A stretch of 64,000 bases of DNA from the NCBI GenBank assembly GCA_022647615.1, contig JALCKZ010000001.1, forward strand, positions 1,786,178 through 1,850,177. The letters run 5' to 3'. The notes under the pieces were generated by a model. That model did no database searches and was not told the DNA's origin. It saw only the letters and a list, made by a program, of their open reading frames with translations. Origin of the DNA: Bacteroidales bacterium. Its GTDB lineage: Bacteria > Bacteroidota > Bacteroidia > Bacteroidales > UBA932. Position numbers and translations under genes: made by a program. Numbering within the stretch: the first letter of the stretch is position 1; every line of letters begins with the position of its first letter. Below, one piece after another: positions 36,786-44,739 of this stretch.

Positions 36786-37397
36786 TTACTTCTCTATAAT
36801 ATTCTCCGGTTTCCACTTATCCTTTGGGGCAGGATTCTGCGCAGGATAACCCATCGGGATTACATTAAGAGGTATCAGATTATCTGATAGTCCTAAAATA
36901 GTGCTCAACTTACCGCAGCGCTCAAGATCAGGATAGAAACCTGTCCAAACGGCTCCAAGTCCAAGCGCATGAGCAGCTAGCAGAATGTTTTCTGTTGCAG
37001 CTGAACAATCGTCAATCCAAAAATCTTTTCCGTTGCCGGGAATCATCTTGTTTTTATCTCCGCAGACCACAATTGCCATTGGTGCTTTAGCGGTCATGCC
37101 GGCATTGCGCAGTTCTGAACCAATCTTTGTAAGCAGCTCTTTATTGGTTACAACCACAAATGCCCAAGGTTGTTTATTCATTGCAGAAGGAGCAGCCATT
37201 CCTGCTCTCAAAATCTTCTCAACCTTTTCTTTTTCAACTGTTTTATCCTGGTACGCTCTAATGCTTGTGCGGGTCATGATATTGTTAAGGACAGCTTCTG
37301 AATTATTGCATTTTTGCGCACTCTGCGCATTTGCAGCAATAGGCATAACACCAAGGAAACCAGCTATTAGCAGTGTTAGAATTGTAATTTTTTTCAT
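36786..37397 (-). CDS. Exported nitroreductase-family protein
   Basis: A 203-aa FMN-dependent nitroreductase with an N-terminal signal sequence (ITILTLLIAGFLGVMPIAANAQS). The family signatures are TRTSIRAYQDKTVEKEKVEKILRAGMAAPSAMNKQPWAFVVV and the C-terminal LGLGAVWTGFYPDLER and MGYPAQNP. The usual enzymes are cytosolic NAD(P)H oxidoreductases; a secreted version is known in Bacteroidetes but the physiological reductant and substrate outside the membrane are unclear. ATG 37397 is chosen because the signal peptide begins there. It lies between the pseudokinase gene and rarA on the same strand. Confidence 0.8.
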   Translation of the reverse strand: MKKITILTLLIAGFLGVMPIAANAQSAQKCNNSEAVLNNIMTRTSIRAYQDKTVEKEKVEKILRAGMAAPSAMNKQPWAFVVVTNKELLTKIGSELRNAGMTAKAPMAIVVCGDKNKMIPGNGKDFWIDDCSAATENILLAAHALGLGAVWTGFYPDLERCGKLSTILGLSDNLIPLNVIPMGYPAQNPAPKDKWKPENIIEK

Positions 37398-37490
37398 ATT
37401 TTTTGTGTATTTAAATTCTGGTAGTTGAAACACGTATGCTTCAAAATCTGGAGTAAATATAACTCAAAATTTATTCCAAAAATTTAAAGA

Positions 37491-38936
37491 TTAGGGAATA
37501 AAAACCAGCCGAACTCCAAAGTAAGTTTTGTGCTCAATGGGGGAGTCTACGTGTCTGAATGAGACCAGACACCCTTTATCTTTTGAATCATAAGTTACAT
37601 GAAAAGAGCTGCCACCGCGCAATACCTTGAGGCTCAGGTTGGGAGAGCCTTGCGGGTCTACGTATGGATTTTCTTTTGTATTTGGGGAATACAGCCAAAC
37701 ATTATCACTGCACCATTCGCAAACGTTCCCGCTCATGTCATAAACACCTAACTCATTGGGCTTTAATAGAGCAACAGGATGGGCTTTCTCTCCTGAATTT
37801 CCTGAGTTCCATGCAACGGAATCAAGATTATTGCTGCCGCTGAAAATATATCCGCGGCTCTTAATGCCGCCGCGTGCTGCAAATTCCCATTCACTCTCTG
37901 TCGGGAGCCTAAAATAGCCTCTTCCGGAATGGAGGTTATTCAACTTTTTAAGAAATCCCTTGCTGCCGCATACCTCTAGCCATGAGATGTTTTCCACAGG
38001 CAAGTTTTTCCCTTTGTCATAAGAGGGATTATTGCCCATCACGGAAATCCACTGTTTCTGAGTAACTTCCGTTGTCCCAATATAAAAATCTCTAGTTATT
38101 TTTACCCAGTGAGGAGCGTTTGCAATTTTGGTCATCATTGTTCCGTTCACATTTCCCAAGTGCTGTTCAAACAAGCCGCCCATCAAAAATGTTCCGGCTT
38201 TAACTAACACAAAATCATAATATTGTCCATGCACTCTTAAAGAAATTTTTTCTGCTCCATTTATTATTCCCGATAGTTTTTTACCGTTTATATAGGAAAC
38301 TGCTTTTGGCCTGATAACAGGTAAAACAAAGAACAGGAAGCAGCATGCTGCAATGACAAATGACGAGGCAATTGTCAGAATAGCAGAGCGGTACTTTGAC
38401 CAAAAGTTAACTACAGATGTGTTTGCAGGCTTGTCATCTTCATTACAGCCAGCCTTATTCTTTTTCAAATTTTTGCGGCACTTTGCACGCGCAGCTTTAA
38501 TGATTTTAAAAGCAATTTCATTTACGCCGGATCTTTTTTCATCACGTCCGTTGCAGCTAACCACAACAGCATCATGGTAAATAGAAGTAATAATTACGTC
38601 ATTTGCAGAGACAGAAGAGCAGGGGATTCCGCACCCTTCAAGTACCTCCATTGCACTTGCAACTTGCTCCGTAACTTTCTTGCGTTCGGCAGATGTAAAC
38701 CTTTGTTTAGCAAGAAAATCTATCAAATGGTCTCCATCAACAAAATCCTCCAGAATGTAATCTCCCGTCTCATCTTTGCACTTGCAAATATACCTTACAA
38801 CGTAAGGAGAATTAATGATGTAGCCATTTTTGAATTCTTCCTCAAAATGCTTTAAATCTGAGCCAACATCACCGCCGGACTTGCGTGGGCGTCTTAGCCA
38901 ATACCACTTTCCTGATATGTTTACTTTCTCTCCCAA
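37491..38936 (-). CDS. Pseudokinase fused to SUMF1/FGE-like domain
   Basis: A 481-aa membrane protein. The N-terminal part (about 1-150) aligns to the kinase of the upstream gene, but the catalytic elements have decayed. The HFDLKPENIMITS catalytic loop of the neighbour is replaced by SSVSANDVIITS (no HRD Asp), and the DFG Asp is missing (VVVSCNGRDE). A membrane helix (about 187-208) leads to an extracytoplasmic SUMF1/C-lectin domain (VLVKAGTFLMGG, LPTESEWEFAARGG, MSGNVCEWCSDN, LRGGSSFHVTY). The only plausible start is a TTG two codons after the kinase stop, with AGGA just upstream, in the same reading frame. It probably acts as a non-catalytic partner of the active kinase. Confidence 0.8.
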   Translation of the reverse strand: MGEKVNISGKWYWLRRPRKSGGDVGSDLKHFEEEFKNGYIINSPYVVRYICKCKDETGDYILEDFVDGDHLIDFLAKQRFTSAERKKVTEQVASAMEVLEGCGIPCSSVSANDVIITSIYHDAVVVSCNGRDEKRSGVNEIAFKIIKAARAKCRKNLKKNKAGCNEDDKPANTSVVNFWSKYRSAILTIASSFVIAACCFLFFVLPVIRPKAVSYINGKKLSGIINGAEKISLRVHGQYYDFVLVKAGTFLMGGLFEQHLGNVNGTMMTKIANAPHWVKITRDFYIGTTEVTQKQWISVMGNNPSYDKGKNLPVENISWLEVCGSKGFLKKLNNLHSGRGYFRLPTESEWEFAARGGIKSRGYIFSGSNNLDSVAWNSGNSGEKAHPVALLKPNELGVYDMSGNVCEWCSDNVWLYSPNTKENPYVDPQGSPNLSLKVLRGGSSFHVTYDSKDKGCLVSFRHVDSPIEHKTYFGVRLVFIP

Positions 38937-38942
38937 AGTCCT

Positions 38943-40628
38943 TTATTTGATAACATATATTATCCTGAAACCCAATGTTTTTGCCTTATATGACGTTTCC
39001 ACATATCCTCTGTCTGCAACTCTGCAATCATATTTTGACAGATTATCTATTTTATTAAAATCTCCTCCTCTTCCTATAACAGCCAATGATTTATCAGGAC
39101 CTGTCGGATCTACCACCGGATTCTCTTTTGTACCTGCGGGATAATTATGAGCAAATTTATCTGAGCATAACTCGCTCACATTTCCGCTCATATCATAAAT
39201 GCCAAGTTCATTTGGCATCTTGCCTGCAACGCGGTGAGTCTTGCCTCCTGAATTGTCTGCATGCCAGGCAACTTCATTAGAATCATTGCTGCCGCTATAA
39301 ATATACCCTTTGCTTTTTACACCGCCTCGCGCCGCAAACTCCCATTGACTTTCTGTCGGGAGCTTAAAAGTTCCAACACCTACAAAAGCGGCATTTATTC
39401 TCTCCAAAAAGCCTCCTCTTCCGCAAACATCATCCCAGCTGACATACTCAACAGGGAAACTTCTCCCTTTAACATAAGATGGATTATAGCCCATAACGGC
39501 GCTCCATTGTCTTTGCGTTATCTCTGTTGTACTAATATAAAAGTTTTTAGTAAGCTTCACATAATGCTGAGATTCAATAGGGTATCTATGTGCCTCAGTT
39601 AAGGGACTGCCCATCGCAAACGTGCCCGCTTCCACTTTTACAAAAGTAAATGGCACTCCTTTTATTCTGAAAGTAACCTTTTCCGCCCCTTTTTTTATTC
39701 CCGACAGTGCATGTTTGTTAGAAATTGTAAGCGCAGAAATTCTTGGAAACGCCATGCATAAGACAATGAAAATCAGCATGAGCGCGCAGATAGAGAGAAG
39801 ACTTTTGCGTACAGTGCCTTTGATAGCAGCAACCATTTCATTTATGGAGTTATAGCGACGTTCTTTATCACGCTGCATTGCCTTGCGTACAACCGCACTG
39901 TATCTGCCGGTATATTTTGCGCCGGCATTGAAATGTCCATAACTCTCTAGAAACCTTATAATTGCACCAAAAGAATATATATCGCTTCTAAGGTCTGCAG
40001 TTTCCGGATTCAAAAATTGTTCAGGAGAACTATAAAGTTTGCTTCCGCAGCCAATGGCCTTGTAACAATTTGAATATGAAAAGCCAAGGTCAATGATTTT
40101 GACGCTATGGTCCATTGAGGTAATCATGATATTTTCCGGCTTAAGGTCAAAATGCACAACCTGGTGTTCATGCATATATTCAAGACCTTCAGCAATTTGC
40201 ATGATTATTCTCCGCATCTCCTTTTGAGGCATGTTAGGATTATCCGCAATGTACTTTGTGAGGGTAACTCCGTCAATAAAATCTGTCAGGATATAAACGC
40301 CATCCTCATCATGTCCCTTAGTAATGTACCTTACAATATGCTTATTATTAAGCTGATATCCTATCTGGAACTCTCTTTCAAAACATTCCAAATACTTTGG
40401 ATTATCCGCATATTGCTTCTTTGGTCTTTTGAGAAAATACCACCTTCCGGAAATGCAAATCTTCCAAGAATCTGATGTAGAGCCTGTTGAGATAAGAGAG
40501 CTCTGCATTCCGTTAAGAGAAACCCCGCTTGTTTTACCAACCGGGATTCCCTCAATAACACTGTGGCCGAACCCAGAGGGCTCAACTATATAACTGCTAT
40601 CCTTAAACTTCTTATTACCATTGAGCAT
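38943..40628 (-). CDS. Ser/Thr protein kinase fused to SUMF1/FGE-like domain
   Basis: A 561-aa membrane protein. The N-terminal Hanks-type kinase has a Lys-containing strand (RWYFLKRPKK), catalytic loop VVHFDLKPENIM near residue 155 (Asp and Asn intact), IDLGFS as the DFG equivalent, and LYSSPEQ in place of APE. A membrane helix (LLSICALMLIFIVLCMAFPRISAL) separates it from an extracytoplasmic SUMF1/C-lectin domain (FVKVEAGTFAMGS, LPTESQWEFAARGG, MSGNVSELCSDK). ATG 40628 or a GTG at 40634 could start it. It is the upstream member of a kinase-pseudokinase pair. The target and the outside ligand are unknown. Confidence 0.85.
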   Translation of the reverse strand: MLNGNKKFKDSSYIVEPSGFGHSVIEGIPVGKTSGVSLNGMQSSLISTGSTSDSWKICISGRWYFLKRPKKQYADNPKYLECFEREFQIGYQLNNKHIVRYITKGHDEDGVYILTDFIDGVTLTKYIADNPNMPQKEMRRIIMQIAEGLEYMHEHQVVHFDLKPENIMITSMDHSVKIIDLGFSYSNCYKAIGCGSKLYSSPEQFLNPETADLRSDIYSFGAIIRFLESYGHFNAGAKYTGRYSAVVRKAMQRDKERRYNSINEMVAAIKGTVRKSLLSICALMLIFIVLCMAFPRISALTISNKHALSGIKKGAEKVTFRIKGVPFTFVKVEAGTFAMGSPLTEAHRYPIESQHYVKLTKNFYISTTEITQRQWSAVMGYNPSYVKGRSFPVEYVSWDDVCGRGGFLERINAAFVGVGTFKLPTESQWEFAARGGVKSKGYIYSGSNDSNEVAWHADNSGGKTHRVAGKMPNELGIYDMSGNVSELCSDKFAHNYPAGTKENPVVDPTGPDKSLAVIGRGGDFNKIDNLSKYDCRVADRGYVETSYKAKTLGFRIIYVIK

Positions 40629-40669
40629 AACCACACTAATTTCAGCATAACAAATAACGACAGCCTGTT

Positions 40670-41248
40670 TTACAAAATATTAATATATGTTAGTCCGGAA
40701 ATTTTTCCAGCTGTAAAATTGCCTCTCTCTTGTCCGTTTTTATTCTTTACAGATGGCAAGAAAAGCGGATAGTCCTTGTAAAACACTGATACTTTGAACG
40801 TATCATCCATGGCAAGTTTACTGTTTACGCTCTTGTGTACCTTAAAAGTATCATCTCCCAAATACTCAAGGATAAGTTGCCTGTCAGGATAATATTGAAT
40901 CTCTATTTTTTGTAACTTCTTTAACTCTGATGAATGAAGTTCAAAAACGGTTCCTCCCTTCACATTAAGTTTCTTGCTAAACTCTGAATTACCCCCCTTG
41001 TTGAATTCCATACTGTAAATATCCCAATTAGGAAAACCTAAATATTGAGCAATAATATCCAAAGTTGCAAGGCGTGGTTCATTTGATGCAGGAATATCCC
41101 CAAGTAATCTCTTAAGAGTATTCACACCTATGTGCTCATGAATTCTCTCTTCAATGTCCATTGCCAAGCATTCATAATCAGATGAATACCTAATTTCCCT
41201 GCCAAAGACTTTTTCCATCTTGCTGCGTGTAATTTGTGAAAGTATCAT
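40670..41248 (-). CDS. Predicted DNA-binding regulator of the kinase operon
   Basis: A 192-aa protein. The N-terminal 75 residues (MILSQITRSKMEKVFGREI, NTLKRLLGDIPASNEPRLATLDIIAQYLGFPNWDIY) resemble small Bacteroidetes regulators whose helix-turn-helix module ends in an STLDIIARYLGF-type segment. The remaining half (VKGGTVFELHSSELKKLQKIEIQYYPDRQLILEYLGDDTFKVHKS) looks like a beta-rich sensory or dimerisation domain. I know no assigned function. ATG 41248 follows a -7 box at 41275-41282. It lies 42 nt upstream of the kinase gene on the same strand, so it may control that operon. Confidence 0.6.
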   Translation of the reverse strand: MILSQITRSKMEKVFGREIRYSSDYECLAMDIEERIHEHIGVNTLKRLLGDIPASNEPRLATLDIIAQYLGFPNWDIYSMEFNKGGNSEFSKKLNVKGGTVFELHSSELKKLQKIEIQYYPDRQLILEYLGDDTFKVHKSVNSKLAMDDTFKVSVFYKDYPLFLPSVKNKNGQERGNFTAGKISGLTYINIL

Positions 41249-41274
41249 GATTTTTAAGTTTAGATTGTCTCTTA

Positions 41275-41282
41275 CAAAGATA
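41275..41282 (-). promoter_or_regulatory. -7 box of the regulator-kinase operon
   Basis: The plus strand reads CAAAGATA (minus TATCTTTG), 26 nt upstream of the regulator ATG. Confidence 0.5.
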
Positions 41283-41380
41283 CAACCTAAACATATTCGT
41301 TGACTGTTTGGATAAAAAGGATGGAACAAATGGACAGGAAAATTGCCGGAAGTTTGCATGAATTCCAATAATTAAAAATT

Positions 41381-41388
41381 TATATTTG
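41381..41388 (+). promoter_or_regulatory. -7 box of a possible noncoding transcript
   Basis: TATATTTG is a full match to TAnnTTTG in a gene-free gap. A TTTG lies 24 nt upstream, slightly far for a -33 box. No convincing coding sequence follows before the hairpin-T-run at 41611-41643. Confidence 0.35.
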
Positions 41389-41392
41389 GAGC

Positions 41393-41643
41393 CGTGAAAC
41401 ATGAAAAATGGCGCAAGCAAACTTATCTAAAAACTGGCATTGCCAAACGCCAAGATGCAAATAAGTACGCCTGCGCCATAAACGCAAGACGTTCCTATTG
41501 TTTTGTGCATCGTTAAGAACAATTTGGCAATTTCGTTTTCACACAACAATAGCTAACGCTATTTATATATTTCTTTGCAAATTTATGAAATAATTTGATT
41601 GCATAGTAAAAAATATCAGGTCATTGGGCCTGTTATTTTTTTT
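41393..41643 (+). ncRNA. Candidate small RNA in a gene-free gap
   Basis: Between a -7 box and a terminator-like hairpin lies about 250 nt with no credible ORF. It contains a nested inverted repeat: TGGCGCA (41409-41415) with TGCGCCA (41472-41478), and inside it ACTTAT (41421-41426) with ATAAGT (41461-41466). A weaker hairpin AATAGC/GCTATT lies further downstream. This architecture suits a structured RNA, but no Rfam family was recognised (6S, RNase P, tmRNA and SRP signatures were looked for and not seen). It could instead be debris from a deleted outer-membrane gene. Confidence 0.35.
41611..41643 (+). terminator. Terminator-like hairpin upstream of the barrel genes
   Basis: AAATATCAGG and CCTGTTATTT form a stem with one mismatch, followed by a T-run. 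It is a diverged copy of the terminators found after the second and third barrel genes. Confidence 0.6.
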
Positions 41644-41693
41644 ATTTCTATTTAAATGAGCTATTCATCTAATTATCTGATTATCAGAATACC

Positions 41694-41730
41694 CCTAAAA
41701 GTCTCAGTTTTAAAACAGAGACTTTTGAGG
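41694..41730. repeat. Near-perfect inverted repeat
   Basis: AAAAGTCTC (41697-41705) pairs with GAGACTTTT (41718-41726); the loop itself contains GTTTT/AAAAC, and outer CCT/AGG pairs extend it. The whole 37-bp stretch could fold as one long hairpin. It has no strong T-run. It may act as a bidirectional terminator or a protein-binding palindrome. Confidence 0.55.
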
Positions 41731-41817
41731 ATAATCTATAAATTAACAAGTTATAGGGCTAGTTCGGTTTCACTATCCAAGCATACATGCTTATTGGTCA
41801 AATTTCCTTATTTTTTG

Positions 41818-41825
41818 TACTTTTG
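41818..41825 (+). promoter_or_regulatory. -7 box of the first barrel gene
   Basis: TACTTTTG with TTGG about 20 nt upstream. The same TTTTTTGTACTTTTG context is repeated before the third barrel gene at 43334-43348, so the two promoters are paralogous. Confidence 0.6.
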
Positions 41826-41879
41826 TTCCACAAAAATTTTTGTACAAAGTATTGAATAAAAAACTTTAAAGAATTAAAA

Positions 41880-42476
41880 ATGAAGAAAGTACTATTCATT
41901 GCAATTGCTTTAATGGCAAGTGTAACGTTTTCAAATGCACAGGTTTCTAATCATTTTGGGATTAGAGCAGGTATGGACATTTCCAAGCTTACAGGACACT
42001 ATGACGTTATATTCGCAAATACTGATTCAAAAGTTGGTTTTAACGCAGGAGTTATTGATCAAATTTATTTCTCTGAGAATGTTCCATTGTATGTTGAGAC
42101 AGGTTTGATGTTTGAACAAAAAGGCTTCAAGGTTAAGGATGAAAAGCTTACTGTGAATTCATTCTATCTGCAAATCCCTGTAGTCTTGGGATATAGCATT
42201 CCTGCCAGTGATTTGGTAAAAGTTCAGCCATTTGCGGGCCTATACTATGGATTAGGCATTGGCGGAAAAGTTAAAGACAGCTCAGGCTATAAAGTTGACA
42301 CATTTGGAGCTGATGGACTAAAACGCTCTGATTTTGGTTTAAGAGTTGGTGTTGGCGTTGCAATTAAATGTTATTACATCGGCACAGGCTATGAAAACAG
42401 CCTAATAAAAATCAACAATGATGAGGGCACAGGTAGAAACCAGGTGTTTACTATTTCTCTTGGCTACAACTTCTAA
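41880..42476 (+). CDS. PorT-like outer-membrane beta-barrel, copy 1
   Basis: A 198-aa exported protein with signal peptide KKVLFIAIALMASVTFSNAQ (cleavage near residue 20). Alternating strands include NHFGIRAGMDISKL, FAGLYYGLGIGGKV and FGLRVGVGVAI, and it ends with the aromatic C-terminal strand FTISLGYNF recognised by the BAM machinery. It belongs to the outer-membrane beta-barrel (PorT/OMP_b-brl_2) family. It is the first of three tandem paralogues; function is unknown. It has its own promoter, and no terminator follows before copy 2. Confidence 0.85.
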   Translation: MKKVLFIAIALMASVTFSNAQVSNHFGIRAGMDISKLTGHYDVIFANTDSKVGFNAGVIDQIYFSENVPLYVETGLMFEQKGFKVKDEKLTVNSFYLQIPVVLGYSIPASDLVKVQPFAGLYYGLGIGGKVKDSSGYKVDTFGADGLKRSDFGLRVGVGVAIKCYYIGTGYENSLIKINNDEGTGRNQVFTISLGYNF

Positions 42477-42508
42477 ACACTACCAATCAGAATTTTAGCG
42501 GGATTATA

Positions 42509-42540
42509 TTTGCTAATTGTCTCATTTTTAATTATATTTG
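42509..42540 (+). promoter_or_regulatory. Full promoter of the second barrel gene
   Basis: TTTG (42509-42512), 20-nt spacer, then TATATTTG (42533-42540): a complete Bacteroidetes -33/-7 pair. It is the best-formed promoter in the window. The ATG follows 28 nt later. Confidence 0.75.
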
Positions 42541-42568
42541 ATATATCAAACAACCTAAAACAAATTTT

Positions 42569-43210
42569 ATGAAAAAATTATTTATCATCGCAATTGCCTT
42601 GTTGGCAAGTGTAACCATGTCTAACGCTCAAAAAGTTAACAACTTTGGAGTAAGAGCGGGTGTAAATATTTCCAGAATTACTGGAGATTATGGCGGCTAT
42701 GATCCCGATTATAAGTACAAAGCTGGTTTTCAAGTAGGAGTTGTTGATCAGATTCGTTTTTCTGAATCAACTCCATTGTTTGTTGAAACTGGTTTAATGT
42801 TCCAACAGAAAGGCGGAAAATGTGATGTTAGCGTTAGCACGCCTGCCGTTGACATGTCTGTAAAAATCAATGAATTTTATCTGGAAGTCCCTGCACTTTT
42901 GGGATATGATATTCCTGCCGGTGATAATATTACACTTCAGCCATTCGCAGGTCTATATTACGGTTTGGGAATAGCAGGAAAAACAAAACTTTCCGGAACA
43001 AGTCATGGCGTAACTATTGAGGAAAAAGTTGATTCATTTGGAGATGATGGTTTTAAACGTTCTGACTTTGGACTTAGAGTTGGCGCAGGTGTGGTTATAT
43101 CAAACTTCTACCTTGGTGTCGGATTTGAAAGAGGCTTTTTGAAAATCAACAGAGATGAAGGAAAGGTGAAAAATCAGTCATTCACTTTCAATCTAGGTTA
43201 TAACTTCTAG
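42569..43210 (+). CDS. PorT-like outer-membrane beta-barrel, copy 2
   Basis: A 213-aa paralogue of copies 1 and 3. It has the same signal peptide pattern (LFIIAIALLASVTMSNAQ), the shared motifs NNFGVRAGVNISRI, PLFVETGLMFQQKGG, LQPFAGLYYGLGIAGK, FKRSDFGLRVGAGVV, and the terminal strand FTFNLGYNF. The most variable part is the loop around residues 55-65 and 85-100, as expected for exposed loops. It is driven by a textbook promoter unlike those of its neighbours, and followed by a strong terminator at 43232-43266. Confidence 0.85.
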   Translation: MKKLFIIAIALLASVTMSNAQKVNNFGVRAGVNISRITGDYGGYDPDYKYKAGFQVGVVDQIRFSESTPLFVETGLMFQQKGGKCDVSVSTPAVDMSVKINEFYLEVPALLGYDIPAGDNITLQPFAGLYYGLGIAGKTKLSGTSHGVTIEEKVDSFGDDGFKRSDFGLRVGAGVVISNFYLGVGFERGFLKINRDEGKVKNQSFTFNLGYNF

Positions 43211-43231
43211 AAGATAATAAATAGGTAATAA

Positions 43232-43266
43232 AAAATAACAGGTCAAAAAAGCCTGTTATTTTTTTT
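43232..43266 (+). terminator. Terminator after barrel gene 2
   Basis: AAAATAACAGG (43232-43242) pairs with CCTGTTATTTT (43252-43262) and runs into T's. The A-rich 5' arm makes it potentially bidirectional. Confidence 0.85.
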
Positions 43267-43340
43267 GTTCCACATCTCCAAAAAGAGCGGCACATGTACT
43301 AAAACATGGCGTCATGTTAGACATTTTTCCTTGTTTTTTG

Positions 43341-43348
43341 TACTTTTG
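43341..43348 (+). promoter_or_regulatory. -7 box of the third barrel gene
   Basis: TACTTTTG, with TTAG 20 nt upstream at 43317-43320. The flanking sequence duplicates that of the first barrel promoter, including the AAAACTTTAAAGAATTAAAA leader just before the ATG. Confidence 0.6.
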
Positions 43349-43401
43349 CGCCTCAAAATAATTGTACAAATTATTGAATTAAAAACTTTAAAGAATTAAA
43401 A

Positions 43402-44028
43402 ATGAAAAAATTATTAATCATTGCAATTGCTCTAATGGCAAGCGTAACATTTTCAAATGCACAGGTTTCCAACCACTTTGGAGTCAGAGCCGGAGTTAAC
43501 TTTTCAAAATTATCTACTAAAAGTGATGGCAAGTCTAATACATCAGATAACAAAACAGGCTTCAACGTTGGAGTTGTAGATCAGATTAATTTTTCTAAAT
43601 CAGTTCCATTATTTATTGAGACAGGCTTAATGTGTAATCTGAAAGGCGGAAAAGAAACTGCTACTGCAACAACTGGCGTTAAGGGAAAAGTTAACGTTAA
43701 TGAGTATTATTTACAAGTACCCGCACTTCTAGGTTACAATCTTGAACTTAATGACGGCTTTGCAATTCAGCCATTTGCAGGTTTATACTACGGATTGGGC
43801 GTTGGAGGAAAATCTAAAGTAACCATTGCAGGGGCATCTGATGAAACAGACACTTTCAGCGATGATAATTTAAAACGTTCAGACTTTGGTTTTAGAGTAG
43901 GAGCCGGCGTAGTCTATTCCAATTTCTATCTTGGTGCCGGATTTGAAAGAAGCCTAATCAACATTGCAAGGGATGATGTCAAAGCCAAGAACCAGACATT
44001 TACTATTTCACTAGGTTATAACTTCTAG
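43402..44028 (+). CDS. PorT-like outer-membrane beta-barrel, copy 3
   Basis: A 208-aa paralogue. It shares the signal peptide and N-terminal VSNHFGVRAGVNFSKL with copy 1, including near-identical DNA in the leader, so copies 1 and 3 look like the most recent duplication. Internal repeats follow the same order (PLFIETGLMCNLKGG, IQPFAGLYYGLGVGGK, KRSDFGFRVGAGVVYSNFYLGAGFE) and the terminal strand is FTISLGYNF. A strong terminator follows immediately. Confidence 0.85.
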   Translation: MKKLLIIAIALMASVTFSNAQVSNHFGVRAGVNFSKLSTKSDGKSNTSDNKTGFNVGVVDQINFSKSVPLFIETGLMCNLKGGKETATATTGVKGKVNVNEYYLQVPALLGYNLELNDGFAIQPFAGLYYGLGVGGKSKVTIAGASDETDTFSDDNLKRSDFGFRVGAGVVYSNFYLGAGFERSLINIARDDVKAKNQTFTISLGYNF

Positions 44029-44056
44029 GGAATATTTATTAGAAATAAAATAGGTT

Positions 44057-44088
44057 AAAATAACAGGCCAACAGCCTGTTATTTTTTT
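44057..44088 (+). terminator. Terminator after barrel gene 3
   Basis: AAAATAACAGGC (44057-44068) pairs with GCCTGTTATTTT (44074-44085), followed by T's. It is nearly identical to the one after copy 2. Confidence 0.88.
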
Positions 44089-44162
44089 GTTTTTCAGCAA
44101 CCATCATTTGGCAAAAGCGAAGCATAATTTTGCTCACAATAACAACTTAACATCACAAAATT

Positions 44163-44729
44163 ATGCAACAACAAGTAACCACAAAAAGCTGGTTGATAGC
44201 CAACTTTGAAATTTGCGCATTTGCCGCCGCTTCAATTGCAGGCCTTATTTTAATGGCATTCTCAAGTGCCTTTCAATCAGAAACAATCTTCCATGCAGAA
44301 AAATTCTGGGACTCATTTGGAATAGGGGAATTTATTCTGTTAGCAGTAATAACGGCACAAATAAAAGAGCGCAACCATTTAGTTGGCATTGCCAAATATA
44401 TCGGGATTTTGATTTGCATTGGAGCCGGCTTCTATCTCCTTTCAAACGGTGATGGCTCTGAATCAAATCTGATTACAAAGCTAATAGTAGTTACTATCGC
44501 GACCTTTATAGTTTCAAATATTCTTGCCTCACGCCTCACAAAATTTGCTAGTTCTCATTTTGATGAAGTCCTTTCTGTCCGCGTTCTCTTCAAAAGCAGC
44601 AACACAGAAATTTACACCATGAAGGCTAAGTATCTGATAGACAGATTCACAAACATTAACGCATCTATCACCATTAGCACAGCTTGGCTGGTGATTTGTA
44701 CTTTTTTCCCGACAGTTTTTGTGAGGTAA
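44163..44729 (+). CDS. Unknown four-helix membrane protein
   Basis: A 188-aa protein with about four predicted membrane helices (around 13-34, 52-66, 78-96, 105-125) and a hydrophobic C-terminal segment (ITISTAWLVICTFFPTVFV). I do not recognise a family. A -7-like TAATTTTG occurs at 44125-44132, giving it its own transcript separate from the barrel genes. The last codons carry a CTGTCGGGA copy (44707-44715, minus orientation). It is the last gene before the GC-rich hairpin array. Confidence 0.65.
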   Translation: MQQQVTTKSWLIANFEICAFAAASIAGLILMAFSSAFQSETIFHAEKFWDSFGIGEFILLAVITAQIKERNHLVGIAKYIGILICIGAGFYLLSNGDGSESNLITKLIVVTIATFIVSNILASRLTKFASSHFDEVLSVRVLFKSSNTEIYTMKAKYLIDRFTNINASITISTAWLVICTFFPTVFVR

Positions 44730-44739
44730 AACATGACTC

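Noticed and set aside
37491..40628. SUMF1 domains as targets of a diversity-generating retroelement
   Set aside because: C-lectin SUMF1 ends fused to kinases are known DGR targets, but no reverse transcriptase, template repeat or Avd gene was seen in the window.
41393..41643. 6S, tmRNA, RNase P or SRP RNA
   Set aside because: None of their hallmark conserved stretches is visible; kept only as an unclassified candidate.
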